From contig JBALVI010000001.1 of assembly GCA_036961205.1 (NCBI GenBank), positions 434,001 to 498,000 on the forward strand: a DNA stretch of 64,000 nucleotides, given 5' to 3'. Positions 8,977-18,133 of the stretch are shown here, one piece after another. The notes beneath the pieces were generated by a model that saw nothing but the letters and a program-made list of their open reading frames with translations, made no database searches and was not told the origin of the DNA. The position numbers and the translations under genes were made by a program. How positions within the stretch are numbered: position 1 is the stretch's first letter; each line of letters begins with the position of its first letter. The stretch comes from CALJFL01 sp036961205 (GTDB lineage Bacteria; Pseudomonadota; Gammaproteobacteria; Pseudomonadales; Halieaceae).

Positions 8977-9936
8977 CTATTTTCCACGTTGGCAGCCAGG
9001 AAAACTACACAGCATTTCAAAGATCAGATTTGCCGCCAGCAATGATGTATTGCCGGTGGTGTCGTAAGGTGGTGACACTTCCACCAGGTCCGCACCCACC
9101 AGGTTCAGCCCCCAGCAGCCACGAATTATTTCGATACCCTGAATTGAGGTTAATCCACCCGGCTCCGGGGTTCCCGTACCCGGCGCTACCGAGGGATCGA
9201 GTCCGTCGATATCAAAGCTGAGGTATGTCGGTGTATCCGGTCCAATCTGTTCACGCACCTGGTCCATTAACGGGGCCAGTGACTTATACCAGCACTCCTC
9301 GGCAGGCACTACGCGCACCCCGCGGTCGCTGGCCCAGTCGAAATCTTCCGCGGCATAGCCGGTGGTGCGCAAACCGATCTGCACCATCTTTTTCGGGTCC
9401 ACCAGATTCTCTTCGATGGCGCGCCGGAAGATGGTGCCATGGGTAATTTTCTCGCCAAACATGGCGTCATTGGTATCCGAGTGTGCGTCTACGTGAACCA
9501 GCGCTACTGGGCCATGCTTTTTTGCGACCGCCCGCAATATCGGAAGAGCGACAGTGTGATCACCGCCCATGGATACAGTCTTTGCCCCATGAGCTAAAAC
9601 CTCGTCAAAATAGTTCTCTATGATGTCTATGGATTGCAGCAGATTGAAAGCATTCACCGGCACGTCACCAATATCGCCCACCTGGAACGAGTCAAACGGC
9701 GCCGCCTTTGTGTACATCCCATAGGGACGTACCATCACTGATTCACAGCGAATCTCGCGGGGCCCAAAACGACTGCCGCCCCGGTTGCTGGTGCCGATAT
9801 CCAGCGGCACGCCCACCAATGCAATATCCAGGCCCTCCGCCGTGGCTTGCGTAGGCAGTCTGAACATTGACGCTATACCCGCAAATCGAGGCATTTCGTT
9901 GCCACCCAGTGGCTGGTTATACGGTTTCTTGACCAT
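8977..9936 (-). CDS. Agmatinase / guanidinobutyrase-type ureohydrolase
   Basis: A 319-residue member of the arginase family, hydrolysing a guanidino compound to an amine plus urea at a dimanganese site. The metal-ligand motifs are GGDHTV, DAHSDT and SFDIDGLDP, all intact. The start at 9936 (MVKKPYNQPLGG) was chosen because translation upstream of it is hydrophobic and unlike the family. The SRFGPREIR and PEPGGLTS segments fit the agmatinase, guanidinobutyrase and guanidinopropionase branch; sequence alone cannot choose among these. It is divergent from an acyl-CoA synthetase across 176 bp and no polyamine transporter is adjacent. Confidence 0.87.
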   Translation of the reverse strand: MVKKPYNQPLGGNEMPRFAGIASMFRLPTQATAEGLDIALVGVPLDIGTSNRGGSRFGPREIRCESVMVRPYGMYTKAAPFDSFQVGDIGDVPVNAFNLLQSIDIIENYFDEVLAHGAKTVSMGGDHTVALPILRAVAKKHGPVALVHVDAHSDTNDAMFGEKITHGTIFRRAIEENLVDPKKMVQIGLRTTGYAAEDFDWASDRGVRVVPAEECWYKSLAPLMDQVREQIGPDTPTYLSFDIDGLDPSVAPGTGTPEPGGLTSIQGIEIIRGCWGLNLVGADLVEVSPPYDTTGNTSLLAANLIFEMLCSFPGCQRGK

Positions 9937-10112
9937 GACAAATCTCGCGGTTGTTGAGTGACTAACAATTTGCACTGCAGCAATAATATTCAGACCAAGT
10001 CTAGCATTTAACAACCTATCGCACCGCCCCAATGGCCAGTCGAAAAAGATTCCGAGTACTATACAAACCATCGCAATAGCGTTCGCTTTCACCACTACCG
10101 TTCGGGGAATCC

Positions 10113-11690
10113 ATGCATAACCACGCACTACACCACCCACCACTGATGCCTCATCTGCTGATAGACGGACTCAACCGGCTCGATGATGAGCCCTGCCTCT
10201 ACCTGGGCGACACCGTTGCCAGTTATCGCCAGGTGCGAGAGGCCACCAGTTGTATGGTGCAGGCTTTGACCAGCTGTGGGCTGACTGTTGGCAGTCGGGT
10301 AGCCGTGCTTTCAGCCAACCGCCCGGAAGTGTTGTCCAATATCGCCGCCATGCAACTAACCGGCTGCGTTGGCACTCCACTTCACCCCATGGGCTCACTG
10401 GATGATCATTGCTATGTCCTGAAAGCCGCGGAAATTGAAGCGCTGGTGTTCGACCCAATGGTATTCGATACCCACGCAGCAGCGTTGGTAGAACGGCTAC
10501 CCAAACTGAAGCTGCTGTCCCTTGGGGAATCCAGCATAGCTGAAGACTATCTTGCCCTGGCCGCAACTTTCGAACCGCAGGCGCTGGTCGCACCGGAGGT
10601 AAACCCGGACGACGTGTCCTCAGTCAGCTTCACCGGCGGCACCACAGGTAAACCCAAGGGCGTCATGAACACACATAGGGTCACTGCCTACATGACCCAA
10701 ATCCAATTGACCGAGTGGGAGTTTCCCGCCGATTTGCGCATGCTAATGGCGACACCCTTATCGCACGCAGCAGCGGCATTTTTTATTCCGGTACTGCAAA
10801 AAGGCGGAGCCTTTTATGTGATGCAGGGCTTCAGCCCCGATGAGTTTTTTGACATGGTCGAGCAACACAAAATCACCGCCACCATGCTGGTACCGGTAAT
10901 GCTCTACTTTCTGCTGGATTCTCCCAGAGCCGCCAGCGCAGACATGTCCAGTATGGAGACTATTTTCTACGGCGCCTCGCCCATCAATCCCGACCGTTTG
11001 CGCGAAGGTATCGAGAAATGGGGGCAGGTTTTCTATCAGTTTTTCGGCCAGTCCGAAGCGCCCATGGTGCTGGCAAATATGACCCGCGCACAGCACGACC
11101 TGAACAAACCGGAGCGCCTGGCGTCCTGCGGCAGACCCAGCCCTTGGATTCATATGGCACTGCTGGACGCAACCGGCGAACCTGTTGCCGCGGGTGAAGC
11201 TGGAGAAATCTGCGTGCGCGGACCTCTGGTGATGAAGGGCTACAAGGATATGCCAACGGAGACCGCGGAGGCATTTGCCGGTGGCTGGCTGCATACCGGC
11301 GATATCGGCCGTCTGGACGATGAAGGCTTTTTATACATTGTCGATCGCAGCAAAGACATGATCGTCAGCGGCGGCTTCAATGTGTTCCCACGGGAAGTTG
11401 AAGACGTACTTAGTGGCCACGATGCAGTGGCACAAGTTGCCGTCATCGGTGTACCTGACGAGCGCTGGGGTGAGGCGGTGAAAGCAGTCGTGGTGTTGAA
11501 GCCCGGATTCGATGCGGATGACGCGCTGGTGGCGTCGATGCAAGACCGGGTCACGGCAGCCAAGGGTTCAGTGCAATCTCCAAAAAGCATCGATTTTGTT
11601 GAAGGAATACCTCTCACGCCGGTAGGAAAACCCGACAAGAAATCTATTCGCGCAAGCTATTGGGAAAGCACCGACAGAGGTGTGGGCTAG
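10113..11690 (+). CDS. Acyl-CoA synthetase (class I adenylate-forming)
   Basis: A 525-residue AMP-binding enzyme that activates a carboxylic acid as acyl-AMP and transfers it to CoA. The P-loop SFTGGTTGKPKGV lies near residue 173, the adenine motif FYGASP near 287, FFGQSEAP near 307, and the hinge HTGDIGRLDDEGFLYIVDRSKD near 395. The catalytic lysine region TPVGKPDKK is near the C-terminus. A GGGGA-like site just upstream supports ATG 10113. Substrate cannot be told; long-chain, aryl and short-chain members share these motifs. It stands alone, 76 bp before a convergent orphan gene. Confidence 0.88.
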   Translation: MHNHALHHPPLMPHLLIDGLNRLDDEPCLYLGDTVASYRQVREATSCMVQALTSCGLTVGSRVAVLSANRPEVLSNIAAMQLTGCVGTPLHPMGSLDDHCYVLKAAEIEALVFDPMVFDTHAAALVERLPKLKLLSLGESSIAEDYLALAATFEPQALVAPEVNPDDVSSVSFTGGTTGKPKGVMNTHRVTAYMTQIQLTEWEFPADLRMLMATPLSHAAAAFFIPVLQKGGAFYVMQGFSPDEFFDMVEQHKITATMLVPVMLYFLLDSPRAASADMSSMETIFYGASPINPDRLREGIEKWGQVFYQFFGQSEAPMVLANMTRAQHDLNKPERLASCGRPSPWIHMALLDATGEPVAAGEAGEICVRGPLVMKGYKDMPTETAEAFAGGWLHTGDIGRLDDEGFLYIVDRSKDMIVSGGFNVFPREVEDVLSGHDAVAQVAVIGVPDERWGEAVKAVVVLKPGFDADDALVASMQDRVTAAKGSVQSPKSIDFVEGIPLTPVGKPDKKSIRASYWESTDRGVG

Positions 11691-11766
11691 GTGTAATTAT
11701 CCCCACTCCATCTGGCATGCGGGGGCTGATCAGGCAGGGAGAAATGCGTCTCCGTTATTCTCCTTC

Positions 11767-12222
11767 TTATTGTGAGTCACCGGACAGGTCTTTTACGAAA
11801 TCCGTTGAAAAAAGGTCGCTGTTTCTTTCCCACCAGGTCTGTACGCCTGGTTGCAGCAGGTATCTAGTCATGGAGAGCTTCCTAGACTCCCACATGCCAA
11901 TGTCGAGTAAGCCCTCTCTCGCTTGGATATAGAAGTCTTCTGCACCCGAAAAATTTGCGCGCATTATCAGATGGAACATCAAACGCTGATGGGGTTCGAG
12001 TTCTTTGTAGTTCTCGGAGCCTAATTGAATTATACGACTAGCCTCGGGGTCTGTTCCCAGGGCCAGATTGATGTGTACTCCCAGTTCGTTAACAGAGTGG
12101 TGCGCGGCCGCCCTCATCATCTGGGTATTTTGTCGCATCTGGATAGCAAGGTAGATAAGAGTTACCAGGACCGCAACCCCGCCAATCACCTCGCCAATAC
12201 TTCCCATTTGTTCAATCGTCAT
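11767..12222 (-). CDS. Membrane-anchored protein of unknown function
   Basis: A 151-residue protein with one N-terminal transmembrane helix (IGEVIGGVAVLVTLIYLAIQ, residues 9-28) followed by an RQNT boundary and a cytoplasmic or periplasmic helical domain containing several Trp, Arg and Phe residues. Proteins with this anchor motif occur as scattered hypothetical genes in marine gammaproteobacteria; no function is known to me. It stands between a convergent acyl-CoA synthetase and a same-strand regulator, with gaps of 76 and 136 bp. Confidence 0.65.
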   Translation of the reverse strand: MTIEQMGSIGEVIGGVAVLVTLIYLAIQMRQNTQMMRAAAHHSVNELGVHINLALGTDPEASRIIQLGSENYKELEPHQRLMFHLIMRANFSGAEDFYIQAREGLLDIGMWESRKLSMTRYLLQPGVQTWWERNSDLFSTDFVKDLSGDSQ

Positions 12223-12358
12223 CGTCCTTCTCCTTGCCAGTAGACTTTCCCAAGGATAGACCGAAATCGAGAAATATGGGTAGGCGGTCTGTATCGCTTG
12301 CTAAAAAGCGGACCTGGATATCCGACACCTTCTAGCAGATCAAGTCTGGGTATTACAG

Positions 12359-13426
12359 CTATGGCCTAAAACCATTATCGCGAGCCAACACCATCGCCTG
12401 AGCGCGATTGCTGACGCCCAATTTGCCAAAGATATGGGTCACATGATTACGCACGGTTTTCTCGCTGATAAATAAAGACCGTCCTATTTCAGGATTGGTT
12501 TCACCTTCAATCATATGCGCCAGAATTTCCCGTTCACGGACTGACAGCTGTTCAAAAACGGCGTTCTCTTTTGCCACTTGTACGCCGGTAAAGTTGATAA
12601 TTGCCTGCTGTAGTTCGCCCCACGCCGGCTCATCTTCAGTGAGGATGTGATTGTCAGATTCGAGTTGTACAAATTCCGCACCGGGAATGCCCGCGGCCAA
12701 ATTCAAACCCGCCTTAAATGGAATGCACTGATCTTCCCGGCCATGCAGGATCAACGTGGGCACGGTGATCTTGCCCAGAAGGTCCTCAACATCTGCCTGA
12801 CCCCGATTTTCAACCTGCCGCGCTGCCATTTTGGGGGTGGTAGTTTTACGCAGCAATTCGTCAAACCAGTGCAATTGCTCCTCCGTGCCCCGGGGTAGAA
12901 AACGGCTGGTGTACATACGACGGTAGGTGGGTTCAGATTTACCCCAGCCCAGTTCTGTCAAATCTATAATTGCCCGCATTTGTCTTTGCACATCATCGGT
13001 GGTGCGCACGTTCCAGCCAGTGGCATAACCGCCGTAGAGAACGAGGTGGGAGACATCTTCAGGATGGGCAACGGCGTATTGAATGGCGGCGATGGAGCCC
13101 TGGGAAATACCCAGAAGGACAAAGGGTTTATCCGGTTTAGCGGCCTGTACAACATCCTCCAGATCGGCAAGCCAATGGTCCGCTGTAAGCTCGTCCAGAG
13201 TTTGCTGCGACAAGCCGTTGCCGCGCTCATCAAAACGAAGATAGCGAAAGTGTTCGCTGAAGAATTGGGTCCAGTGGCGCCACATTGGGCTTTCCCAATC
13301 GTACTCCAGGTGGCTGATCCAGTTGGACGCCTTAACCAGGGTCGGTCCGGCACCCGAGGTTGCCCAGGCCAGCCGGACCCCGTCGCGGGTATTCACAAAT
13401 CTAATGGTCTGCTGCCGGTCGGCCAC
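12359..13426 (-). CDS. Alpha/beta-hydrolase fused to LuxR-type DNA-binding domain
   Basis: A 355-residue fusion. Residues about 10-285 form an alpha/beta-hydrolase with an apparently complete triad: Ser108 in the elbow GISQGS, Asp232 in HGREDQ and His260 in SDNHIL. Residues 293-345 form a LuxR/GerE helix-turn-helix (LSVREREILAHMIEGETNPEIG, SEKTVRNHVTHIFGKLGV). The hydrolase part may sense, or hydrolyse, a small ester or lactone-like ligand, with DNA binding by the C-terminus; this is inferred from architecture. It is divergent from the diiron oxygenase-like gene, with GGGACA-containing palindromes between them, so it is the likely regulator of that operon. No receiver or autoinducer domain is present. 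Confidence 0.88.
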   Translation of the reverse strand: MADRQQTIRFVNTRDGVRLAWATSGAGPTLVKASNWISHLEYDWESPMWRHWTQFFSEHFRYLRFDERGNGLSQQTLDELTADHWLADLEDVVQAAKPDKPFVLLGISQGSIAAIQYAVAHPEDVSHLVLYGGYATGWNVRTTDDVQRQMRAIIDLTELGWGKSEPTYRRMYTSRFLPRGTEEQLHWFDELLRKTTTPKMAARQVENRGQADVEDLLGKITVPTLILHGREDQCIPFKAGLNLAAGIPGAEFVQLESDNHILTEDEPAWGELQQAIINFTGVQVAKENAVFEQLSVREREILAHMIEGETNPEIGRSLFISEKTVRNHVTHIFGKLGVSNRAQAMVLARDNGFRP

Positions 13427-13464
13427 GGACTACTCCTCAGCTTTGCTCACCAAAAACCGTATTT

Positions 13465-13520
13465 GGGACATTTCCCGAACAATCGGGACACAGTCTATAG
13501 CACAACGGGACATTTCTCCC
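13465..13520. promoter_or_regulatory. Candidate operators in the luxR-hydrolase / diiron gene gap
   Basis: Two palindromic boxes: GGGA-CATT-TCCC at 13465-13476 and GGGA-CATTTC-TCCC at 13507-13520. A further GGGACA half-site lies between them at 13485-13490 and another downstream at 13566-13571. The first three start 20 and 22 bases apart, about two helical turns. They occupy the 179-bp divergent gap of the LuxR-type fusion gene and the diiron gene, the normal place for operators of such a regulator. The binding protein is inferred. Confidence 0.5.
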
Positions 13521-13605
13521 ATATTCGAACGCATCCCGCATCGGCAAACTTTGGGGCAAGGATTCGGGACAGGCCCGGTCGTTAAATTCAATCGAGGGAA
13601 ACATT

Positions 13606-14562
13606 ATGCAAACCGCACACGCTATTGCTCAAGACCGCGACATCGCCGCAAACGAAGACCGTTACGCGCGTTGTATCGCGGCTTCCAAACGCATCCGTTG
13701 GGACATCGACCAGGACGTCATTCGCGGCCGCAGCTTCGACTATAGTCAGAAGTTTCTGCCCGACCGCCTCTCACTGGTTGACGCCCTGGAATTCCTCACA
13801 TCTGCTGAGCAGCGTTTCCTCAGCCAGATTCAGGGCCGAACCTATGCCAATATCTTCGGCCTGGTGGAGCGCTTTATCAATGCCAAAGTTATGGAAGTAG
13901 GCCAGCAGCATGCTCTCGGCAATCAGCAGGCCCTGGAAGCCCTCATTCGATTCAGCGACGAGGAACTCAAGCACCAGGAGTTGTTCCGGCGTCTGGAACG
14001 AATGACCGCCCAGGAAATGCCAGATGGGTACAGGGTAACCGCAGACCCCAATGAAGTTGCTTCCCTAGTGCTGGGTAAATCAACCTGGGCGGTACTGGGT
14101 CTCACCTGCCATATCGAGCTGTTCACCCAGCAGCACTATAAGGAGAGTATCGAGCCATGCGAGGGAAGTTCTGAACTGTTCAGAGATGTGTTCTTCTACC
14201 ACTGGAAAGAAGAGTCCCAGCACGCCATTCTCGGAGAGATCGAGTGGCGCGAGGAAGGTGCCCGCATCAGTGACGCGGAGCGGGACCAGGCGGTAGACGA
14301 CCTGATTGCGTTGGTTGGCGCAGTGGATGGAATACTGCAAGCCCAGGCTTCAGCCGACGCAGAATTCTTTATCGAACAGGCCAACCGCCAGTTTAACCTC
14401 GAGGAAGCCGGCGCCATCAAAGATCAGATATTGAAGGCCTACCGCTGGCAATACATTGTCTCCGGAGTACAGCACGGCAACTTCACCAGTATTCTGGCAG
14501 AGCTGGTAACGCCGACTCAAATGGACCGCGTGGCAACCGCCCTTGGGCCGTTAATGTCCTAA
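13606..14562 (+). CDS. AurF-like diiron (ferritin-like) oxygenase family protein
   Basis: A 318-residue all-helical protein. Possible iron ligands are Glu88 (GLVERF), Glu120 and His123 (EELKH), Glu171 (HIELF), and His199, Glu203 and His206 (YHWKEESQH). This order and spacing follow the seven-ligand pattern of the N-oxygenase AurF (E-E-xx-H-E-H-xxx-E-xx-H), an alignment made from memory. AurF-type enzymes oxidise arylamines; here the substrate is unknown and might be a lipid or amine. A strong GAGGG lies 7 bases before the ATG. It is followed 11 bp later by a metallo-beta-lactamase-fold gene, probably cotranscribed. A non-oxygenase ferritin-like role cannot be excluded. Confidence 0.75.
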   Translation: MQTAHAIAQDRDIAANEDRYARCIAASKRIRWDIDQDVIRGRSFDYSQKFLPDRLSLVDALEFLTSAEQRFLSQIQGRTYANIFGLVERFINAKVMEVGQQHALGNQQALEALIRFSDEELKHQELFRRLERMTAQEMPDGYRVTADPNEVASLVLGKSTWAVLGLTCHIELFTQQHYKESIEPCEGSSELFRDVFFYHWKEESQHAILGEIEWREEGARISDAERDQAVDDLIALVGAVDGILQAQASADAEFFIEQANRQFNLEEAGAIKDQILKAYRWQYIVSGVQHGNFTSILAELVTPTQMDRVATALGPLMS

Positions 14563-14573
14563 AGCGGATACCA

Positions 14574-15746
14574 ATGTACTCAGAGCGTCGCAGTTTTGAC
14601 AGCCGCGCCGCTCTGGACATCCTCTGCCCCAAACTCCAAACTGGGTGCCCCAAATCAAGCGGTACCTTTCCCATGCTCCCCGACAGCCCCGAAGTCTATC
14701 GCGACCTCAGCTACCCGTATGGCCGAAAAATAAACCCCGAACCGGGTGTCCCCGAGAAAATCGCTGAGGGTGTCTACTGGGTGCGCTTCTCCATGCCCAT
14801 GTCGCTAGATCATATCAATCTCTGGCTGCTGGAAGACGATGACGGCTGGACCGTCGTCGACACCTGTCTCAATATCCGCAGCGCACGTGAAACCTGGGAG
14901 CAACTGTTCACTGGATTTATGGCCAACAAACCGGTTAAACGGGTCATATGTACTCACCTGCATCCAGACCATGTGGGCCTCGCCGGTTGGCTCACCGAAC
15001 GCTTCGACTGCGAGCTTTGGATGTCCCGCGAAGAATTCCTTATGTGTCGCGCCATGGCTGCCGACACCGGCAGAGAAGCGCCTGAAGTCGCCATCAACTT
15101 CTATCGTGCCGCTGGCTACAATGAAGAACAGCTGGAACGCTACCGCAAAAGGTTTGGCGGCTTTGGTAAAGCTATCGCACAACTACCGGATAGTTTTCGA
15201 CGCCTGGTCGATCGAGAAACCATTACTGTCGGTGGCCGTTATTGGCAGGTAATAATCGGCAGCGGACACTCGCCTGAGCACGTTGCGCTATATTGTCCCG
15301 CATTGAAGCTATTTATTTCGGGTGATCAGGTACTACCCAGAATCACCTCTAATGTCAGCGTTTTCCCGACCGAACCCCATGGCGACCCACTGAAAGAGTG
15401 GCTCAGCTCCACCGCCAGGATACGCGATGTTTTGCCGGAGAACCTACTGGTGCTCCCCTCCCACGAGGCACCCTTCCGCGGCCTGCATACACGCCTGAGC
15501 CAACTCATTGAGACACACGAGGGTGACCTGGACAGCTTGTGTGACTACCTCGAGGAGCCACGTCGCGCGGTGGAGTGCTTTTCGGCGCTATTTAGCAGAA
15601 ACATCGAGCAGGACAGCTTGGGCCTCGCTACTGGAGAAACCCTGGCGCACTTGAGCTGCCTGCTTGGGCGCCGGAGAATATCTCGAACGCGGGATGAGCA
15701 TGGCGTTGATTGGTATAAGAAAATCCCCCTGGCTGAGACTGTTTAA
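14574..15746 (+). CDS. Metallo-beta-lactamase-fold hydrolase
   Basis: Up to 390 residues. The metal signature THLHPDHVG is near residue 125, with later ligands in SGHSPEH and SGDQV and a C-terminal SHEAPF. The zinc-dependent hydrolase fold covers about residues 55-330. The first 33 residues (Cys- and Arg-rich) may not be translated: an internal ATG at 14673 begins just before the conserved region, and neither start has a strong Shine-Dalgarno. It follows the AurF-like gene closely, so the pair may act on the same metabolite, for instance an ester or thioester; inferred only. Confidence 0.82.
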   Translation: MYSERRSFDSRAALDILCPKLQTGCPKSSGTFPMLPDSPEVYRDLSYPYGRKINPEPGVPEKIAEGVYWVRFSMPMSLDHINLWLLEDDDGWTVVDTCLNIRSARETWEQLFTGFMANKPVKRVICTHLHPDHVGLAGWLTERFDCELWMSREEFLMCRAMAADTGREAPEVAINFYRAAGYNEEQLERYRKRFGGFGKAIAQLPDSFRRLVDRETITVGGRYWQVIIGSGHSPEHVALYCPALKLFISGDQVLPRITSNVSVFPTEPHGDPLKEWLSSTARIRDVLPENLLVLPSHEAPFRGLHTRLSQLIETHEGDLDSLCDYLEEPRRAVECFSALFSRNIEQDSLGLATGETLAHLSCLLGRRRISRTRDEHGVDWYKKIPLAETV

Positions 15747-16005
15747 TCGCTCCTGCCGGGGCAGGCGAAAGTATGGTGATATTGCGCAAAGCGAAGAAGA
15801 TTATTCTTTGCTATCATTGCGATCCAGCCAGCGGCACAACATAAGTACCGCGGCCAGGAACCACCGCCAGAATGACAATCGCCGCACTTGGCGGTCGCTT
15901 GCAATACATACAATACAACAGGGCAATACCCACTCGAACCGCTACACTCAGGTGTGCGATAAGTAGGTTTTGGTACTGGACCAATTCTTTTAGGGAATGA
16001 CGTGT

Positions 16006-17457
16006 ATGAGTCAACTGGTTGATTTAATTATATTCGGTGGAACTGGAGATCTCTCTACCCGCAAACTACTGCCAGCGCTTTTTCAGTTACACCGCCACGG
16101 CCTGGCGGATGGCCTGCAGCGCATAATCGCCACTGGGCGCGGCACTATGGATACCGAAACTTTTCGCGCGGAGGCACACGCCAATCTGCAGAAGTTTCTG
16201 CCTGCCAAGGACTGGGACGAGGCGATCTGGGCTCGATTTTGCGGCAGCCTTTACTATGTAAAACTCGATGCTGATGACAGCGGCGACTATCAGCAGTTGA
16301 CGGAACTCCTGTCTGAAAAGGACAGCGTAAAGCTTTACTACCTGGCTACCCTGCCCTCCCTTTATGGCACCATCTGTCACCACTTGAAATCTGCTGGTGC
16401 CACCAATTCGGATAGTCGAGTAGTACTGGAAAAACCATTGGGTCACGACCTGGAGTCCTGCCAGAAGATCAACGAACAGGTAGCTGAAGTTTTCAGTGAA
16501 GAATCCACTTTCCGCATCGATCATTACCTCGGTAAAGAGACGGTACAAAATCTGCTTGCTGTCAGGTTCGGCAATCCCCTGCTGCACCCGGTATGGAATA
16601 ACAGCTTTGTAGATAACGTTCAGATCACCGTGGCAGAGGAGATAGGGGTAGAAGGTCGGGGCAGCTACTACGCACAGATCGGCGCCCTTCGTGACATGGT
16701 TCAGAACCACCTGTTGCAGGTGTTATCTATTGTCGCTATGGAACCGCCTGCAAGCCTTAGGCCACAAGATGTGCGCGATGAGAAGATGAAGGTTTTACGC
16801 TGCCTGCAACCGATAACCAAAGACTCGGTCAAAGATACCACTGTGCGAGGGCGCTATGATGCGGGAGCTGTGGCGGGAAAGGCAGTGTCAGGATTTTTGG
16901 AGGAGGCTGAGTACCAGGATGCTGATTCCACCGAGACCTATGTTGCCGTTAAAGCAACTATTAATAACTGGCGCTGGGCTGGTGTACCTTTTTACCTACG
17001 CACCGGCAAACGCCTGACCCGACGCTATTCCGAAATCGTTATCGAGTTCAAACGGCAGCCCTTTTCGCTGTTTTCCAACGATCCCAATGAGTTGACCAAC
17101 AAGCTGGTAATAAGATTACAGCCCGAGGAAACCATCAGCCTTCATACCCTGAACAAAAAACCCGGGCTCACCAAGGGACTGAGATTACAACCCGTTGAAT
17201 TGCAACTTACCGATGATGTCGATGATGTCACTCACAGTTACGACGCCTACGAGCGCCTGTTACTGGACGCAATCAACGGCGATCAAACATTGTTCATGCG
17301 CCGCGACGAGGTGGAAACAGCCTGGCGCTGGATAGATTCAATTATTGAGGCCTGGGACGAAGCGGGTACACCCATTAAAGCCTACAACTCAGGCACTATG
17401 GGGCCCAACTCTGCAACAGCCCTGATAGCGGTAGACGGACGCAGCTGGTATGAATAA
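16006..17457 (+). CDS. zwf: Glucose-6-phosphate 1-dehydrogenase
   Basis: Oxidises glucose 6-phosphate to 6-phosphogluconolactone with reduction of NAD(P)+, the first step of the Entner-Doudoroff and pentose phosphate routes. The product is 483 residues with the N-terminal dinucleotide motif IIFGGTGDLSTRKL and the substrate-binding RIDHYLGKE. The start at 16006 is preferred because AGGGA (15992-15996) is 9 bases upstream, whereas the ATG at 15997 has no room for a site. It overlaps pgl by 8 bp and edd follows, so zwf-pgl-edd is one operon. I looked for a HexR-type palindrome in the 250-bp upstream gap and did not see a convincing one. Confidence 0.96.
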   Translation: MSQLVDLIIFGGTGDLSTRKLLPALFQLHRHGLADGLQRIIATGRGTMDTETFRAEAHANLQKFLPAKDWDEAIWARFCGSLYYVKLDADDSGDYQQLTELLSEKDSVKLYYLATLPSLYGTICHHLKSAGATNSDSRVVLEKPLGHDLESCQKINEQVAEVFSEESTFRIDHYLGKETVQNLLAVRFGNPLLHPVWNNSFVDNVQITVAEEIGVEGRGSYYAQIGALRDMVQNHLLQVLSIVAMEPPASLRPQDVRDEKMKVLRCLQPITKDSVKDTTVRGRYDAGAVAGKAVSGFLEEAEYQDADSTETYVAVKATINNWRWAGVPFYLRTGKRLTRRYSEIVIEFKRQPFSLFSNDPNELTNKLVIRLQPEETISLHTLNKKPGLTKGLRLQPVELQLTDDVDDVTHSYDAYERLLLDAINGDQTLFMRRDEVETAWRWIDSIIEAWDEAGTPIKAYNSGTMGPNSATALIAVDGRSWYE

Positions 17458-18133
17458 ATGGCATATTTTCGATAGCGCCACTGCGCTAGATGCCGCTCTG
17501 CAAGCGAATCTCAGCGCAGCGCTAGAGCGAGATATCAGCGACCGCGGAAGAGCAAGCCTGGCTGTCTCTGGCGGCAGTACACCGCGCGGCATGTTTCAAC
17601 AATTATCCCAGGCACCGCTGGCCTGGGCGAAGGTCGATGTCACCCTGGTTGATGAGCGCTGGGTAGATGCTGACAGTTCAGACTCCAACGAGCGCCTGGT
17701 TAGAGAAACGCTGCTGTGCAATGAAGCCAAAGTTGCCAACTTTATCGGACTCAAGTCTGCCCCAGAAAATGCCGGCGATGGCGTCGCCGAGGCCATTGGT
17801 CGAGTGGCGGGGATGAGCCAACCATTTTCCGCGGTGGTGTTGGGCATGGGTGGCGACGGTCACACAGCGTCCTGGTTTCCCCTGGCTGCTAATCTCCAGC
17901 AGTTACTAGACCCTGAGGCGAGCAGTTCAGTGGCGGCCACCGAACCGGTAACCGCACCACACCAGCGTATTACACTGACCATGCCCGCAGTACTAAACAC
18001 CCGCAATATCATTATTCATATTACCGGCAACGAGAAGCGTGAGGTTCTTGAATCCGCGGTAGAGCGGGGCTACCCCATCGCTGCAGTACTGACGCAAAAA
18101 ACTACCCCTGTAAGTATCTGGTGGACCCCCTGA
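17450..18133 (+). CDS. pgl: 6-phosphogluconolactonase
   Basis: Hydrolyses 6-phosphogluconolactone to 6-phosphogluconate. The 227-residue protein is of the DevB/SOL type, with SLAVSGGSTPRG near the N-terminus, VTLVDERWV and the family signature VLGMGGDGHTASWFP. It overlaps the end of zwf by 8 bp, and its TGA stop shares bases with the edd start codon (TGATG), so translation of the three genes is coupled. Length and motifs are normal for the family. Confidence 0.95.
   Translation: MNKWHIFDSATALDAALQANLSAALERDISDRGRASLAVSGGSTPRGMFQQLSQAPLAWAKVDVTLVDERWVDADSSDSNERLVRETLLCNEAKVANFIGLKSAPENAGDGVAEAIGRVAGMSQPFSAVVLGMGGDGHTASWFPLAANLQQLLDPEASSSVAATEPVTAPHQRITLTMPAVLNTRNIIIHITGNEKREVLESAVERGYPIAAVLTQKTTPVSIWWTP

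Noticed and set aside
9937..10143. N-terminal extension of the ureohydrolase to 10143
   Set aside because: It is hydrophobic, unconserved and reaches into the divergent gene's start; the family start fits ATG 9936.
15747..15766. Hairpin after the MBL gene (CCTGC-CGGG-GCAGG)
   Set aside because: No T run follows; it may be a chance stem, so it is not listed as a terminator.
15900..16005. Possible HexR-like site before zwf
   Set aside because: The A/T-rich repeats around 15900-15925 do not form a convincing palindrome of the expected form.
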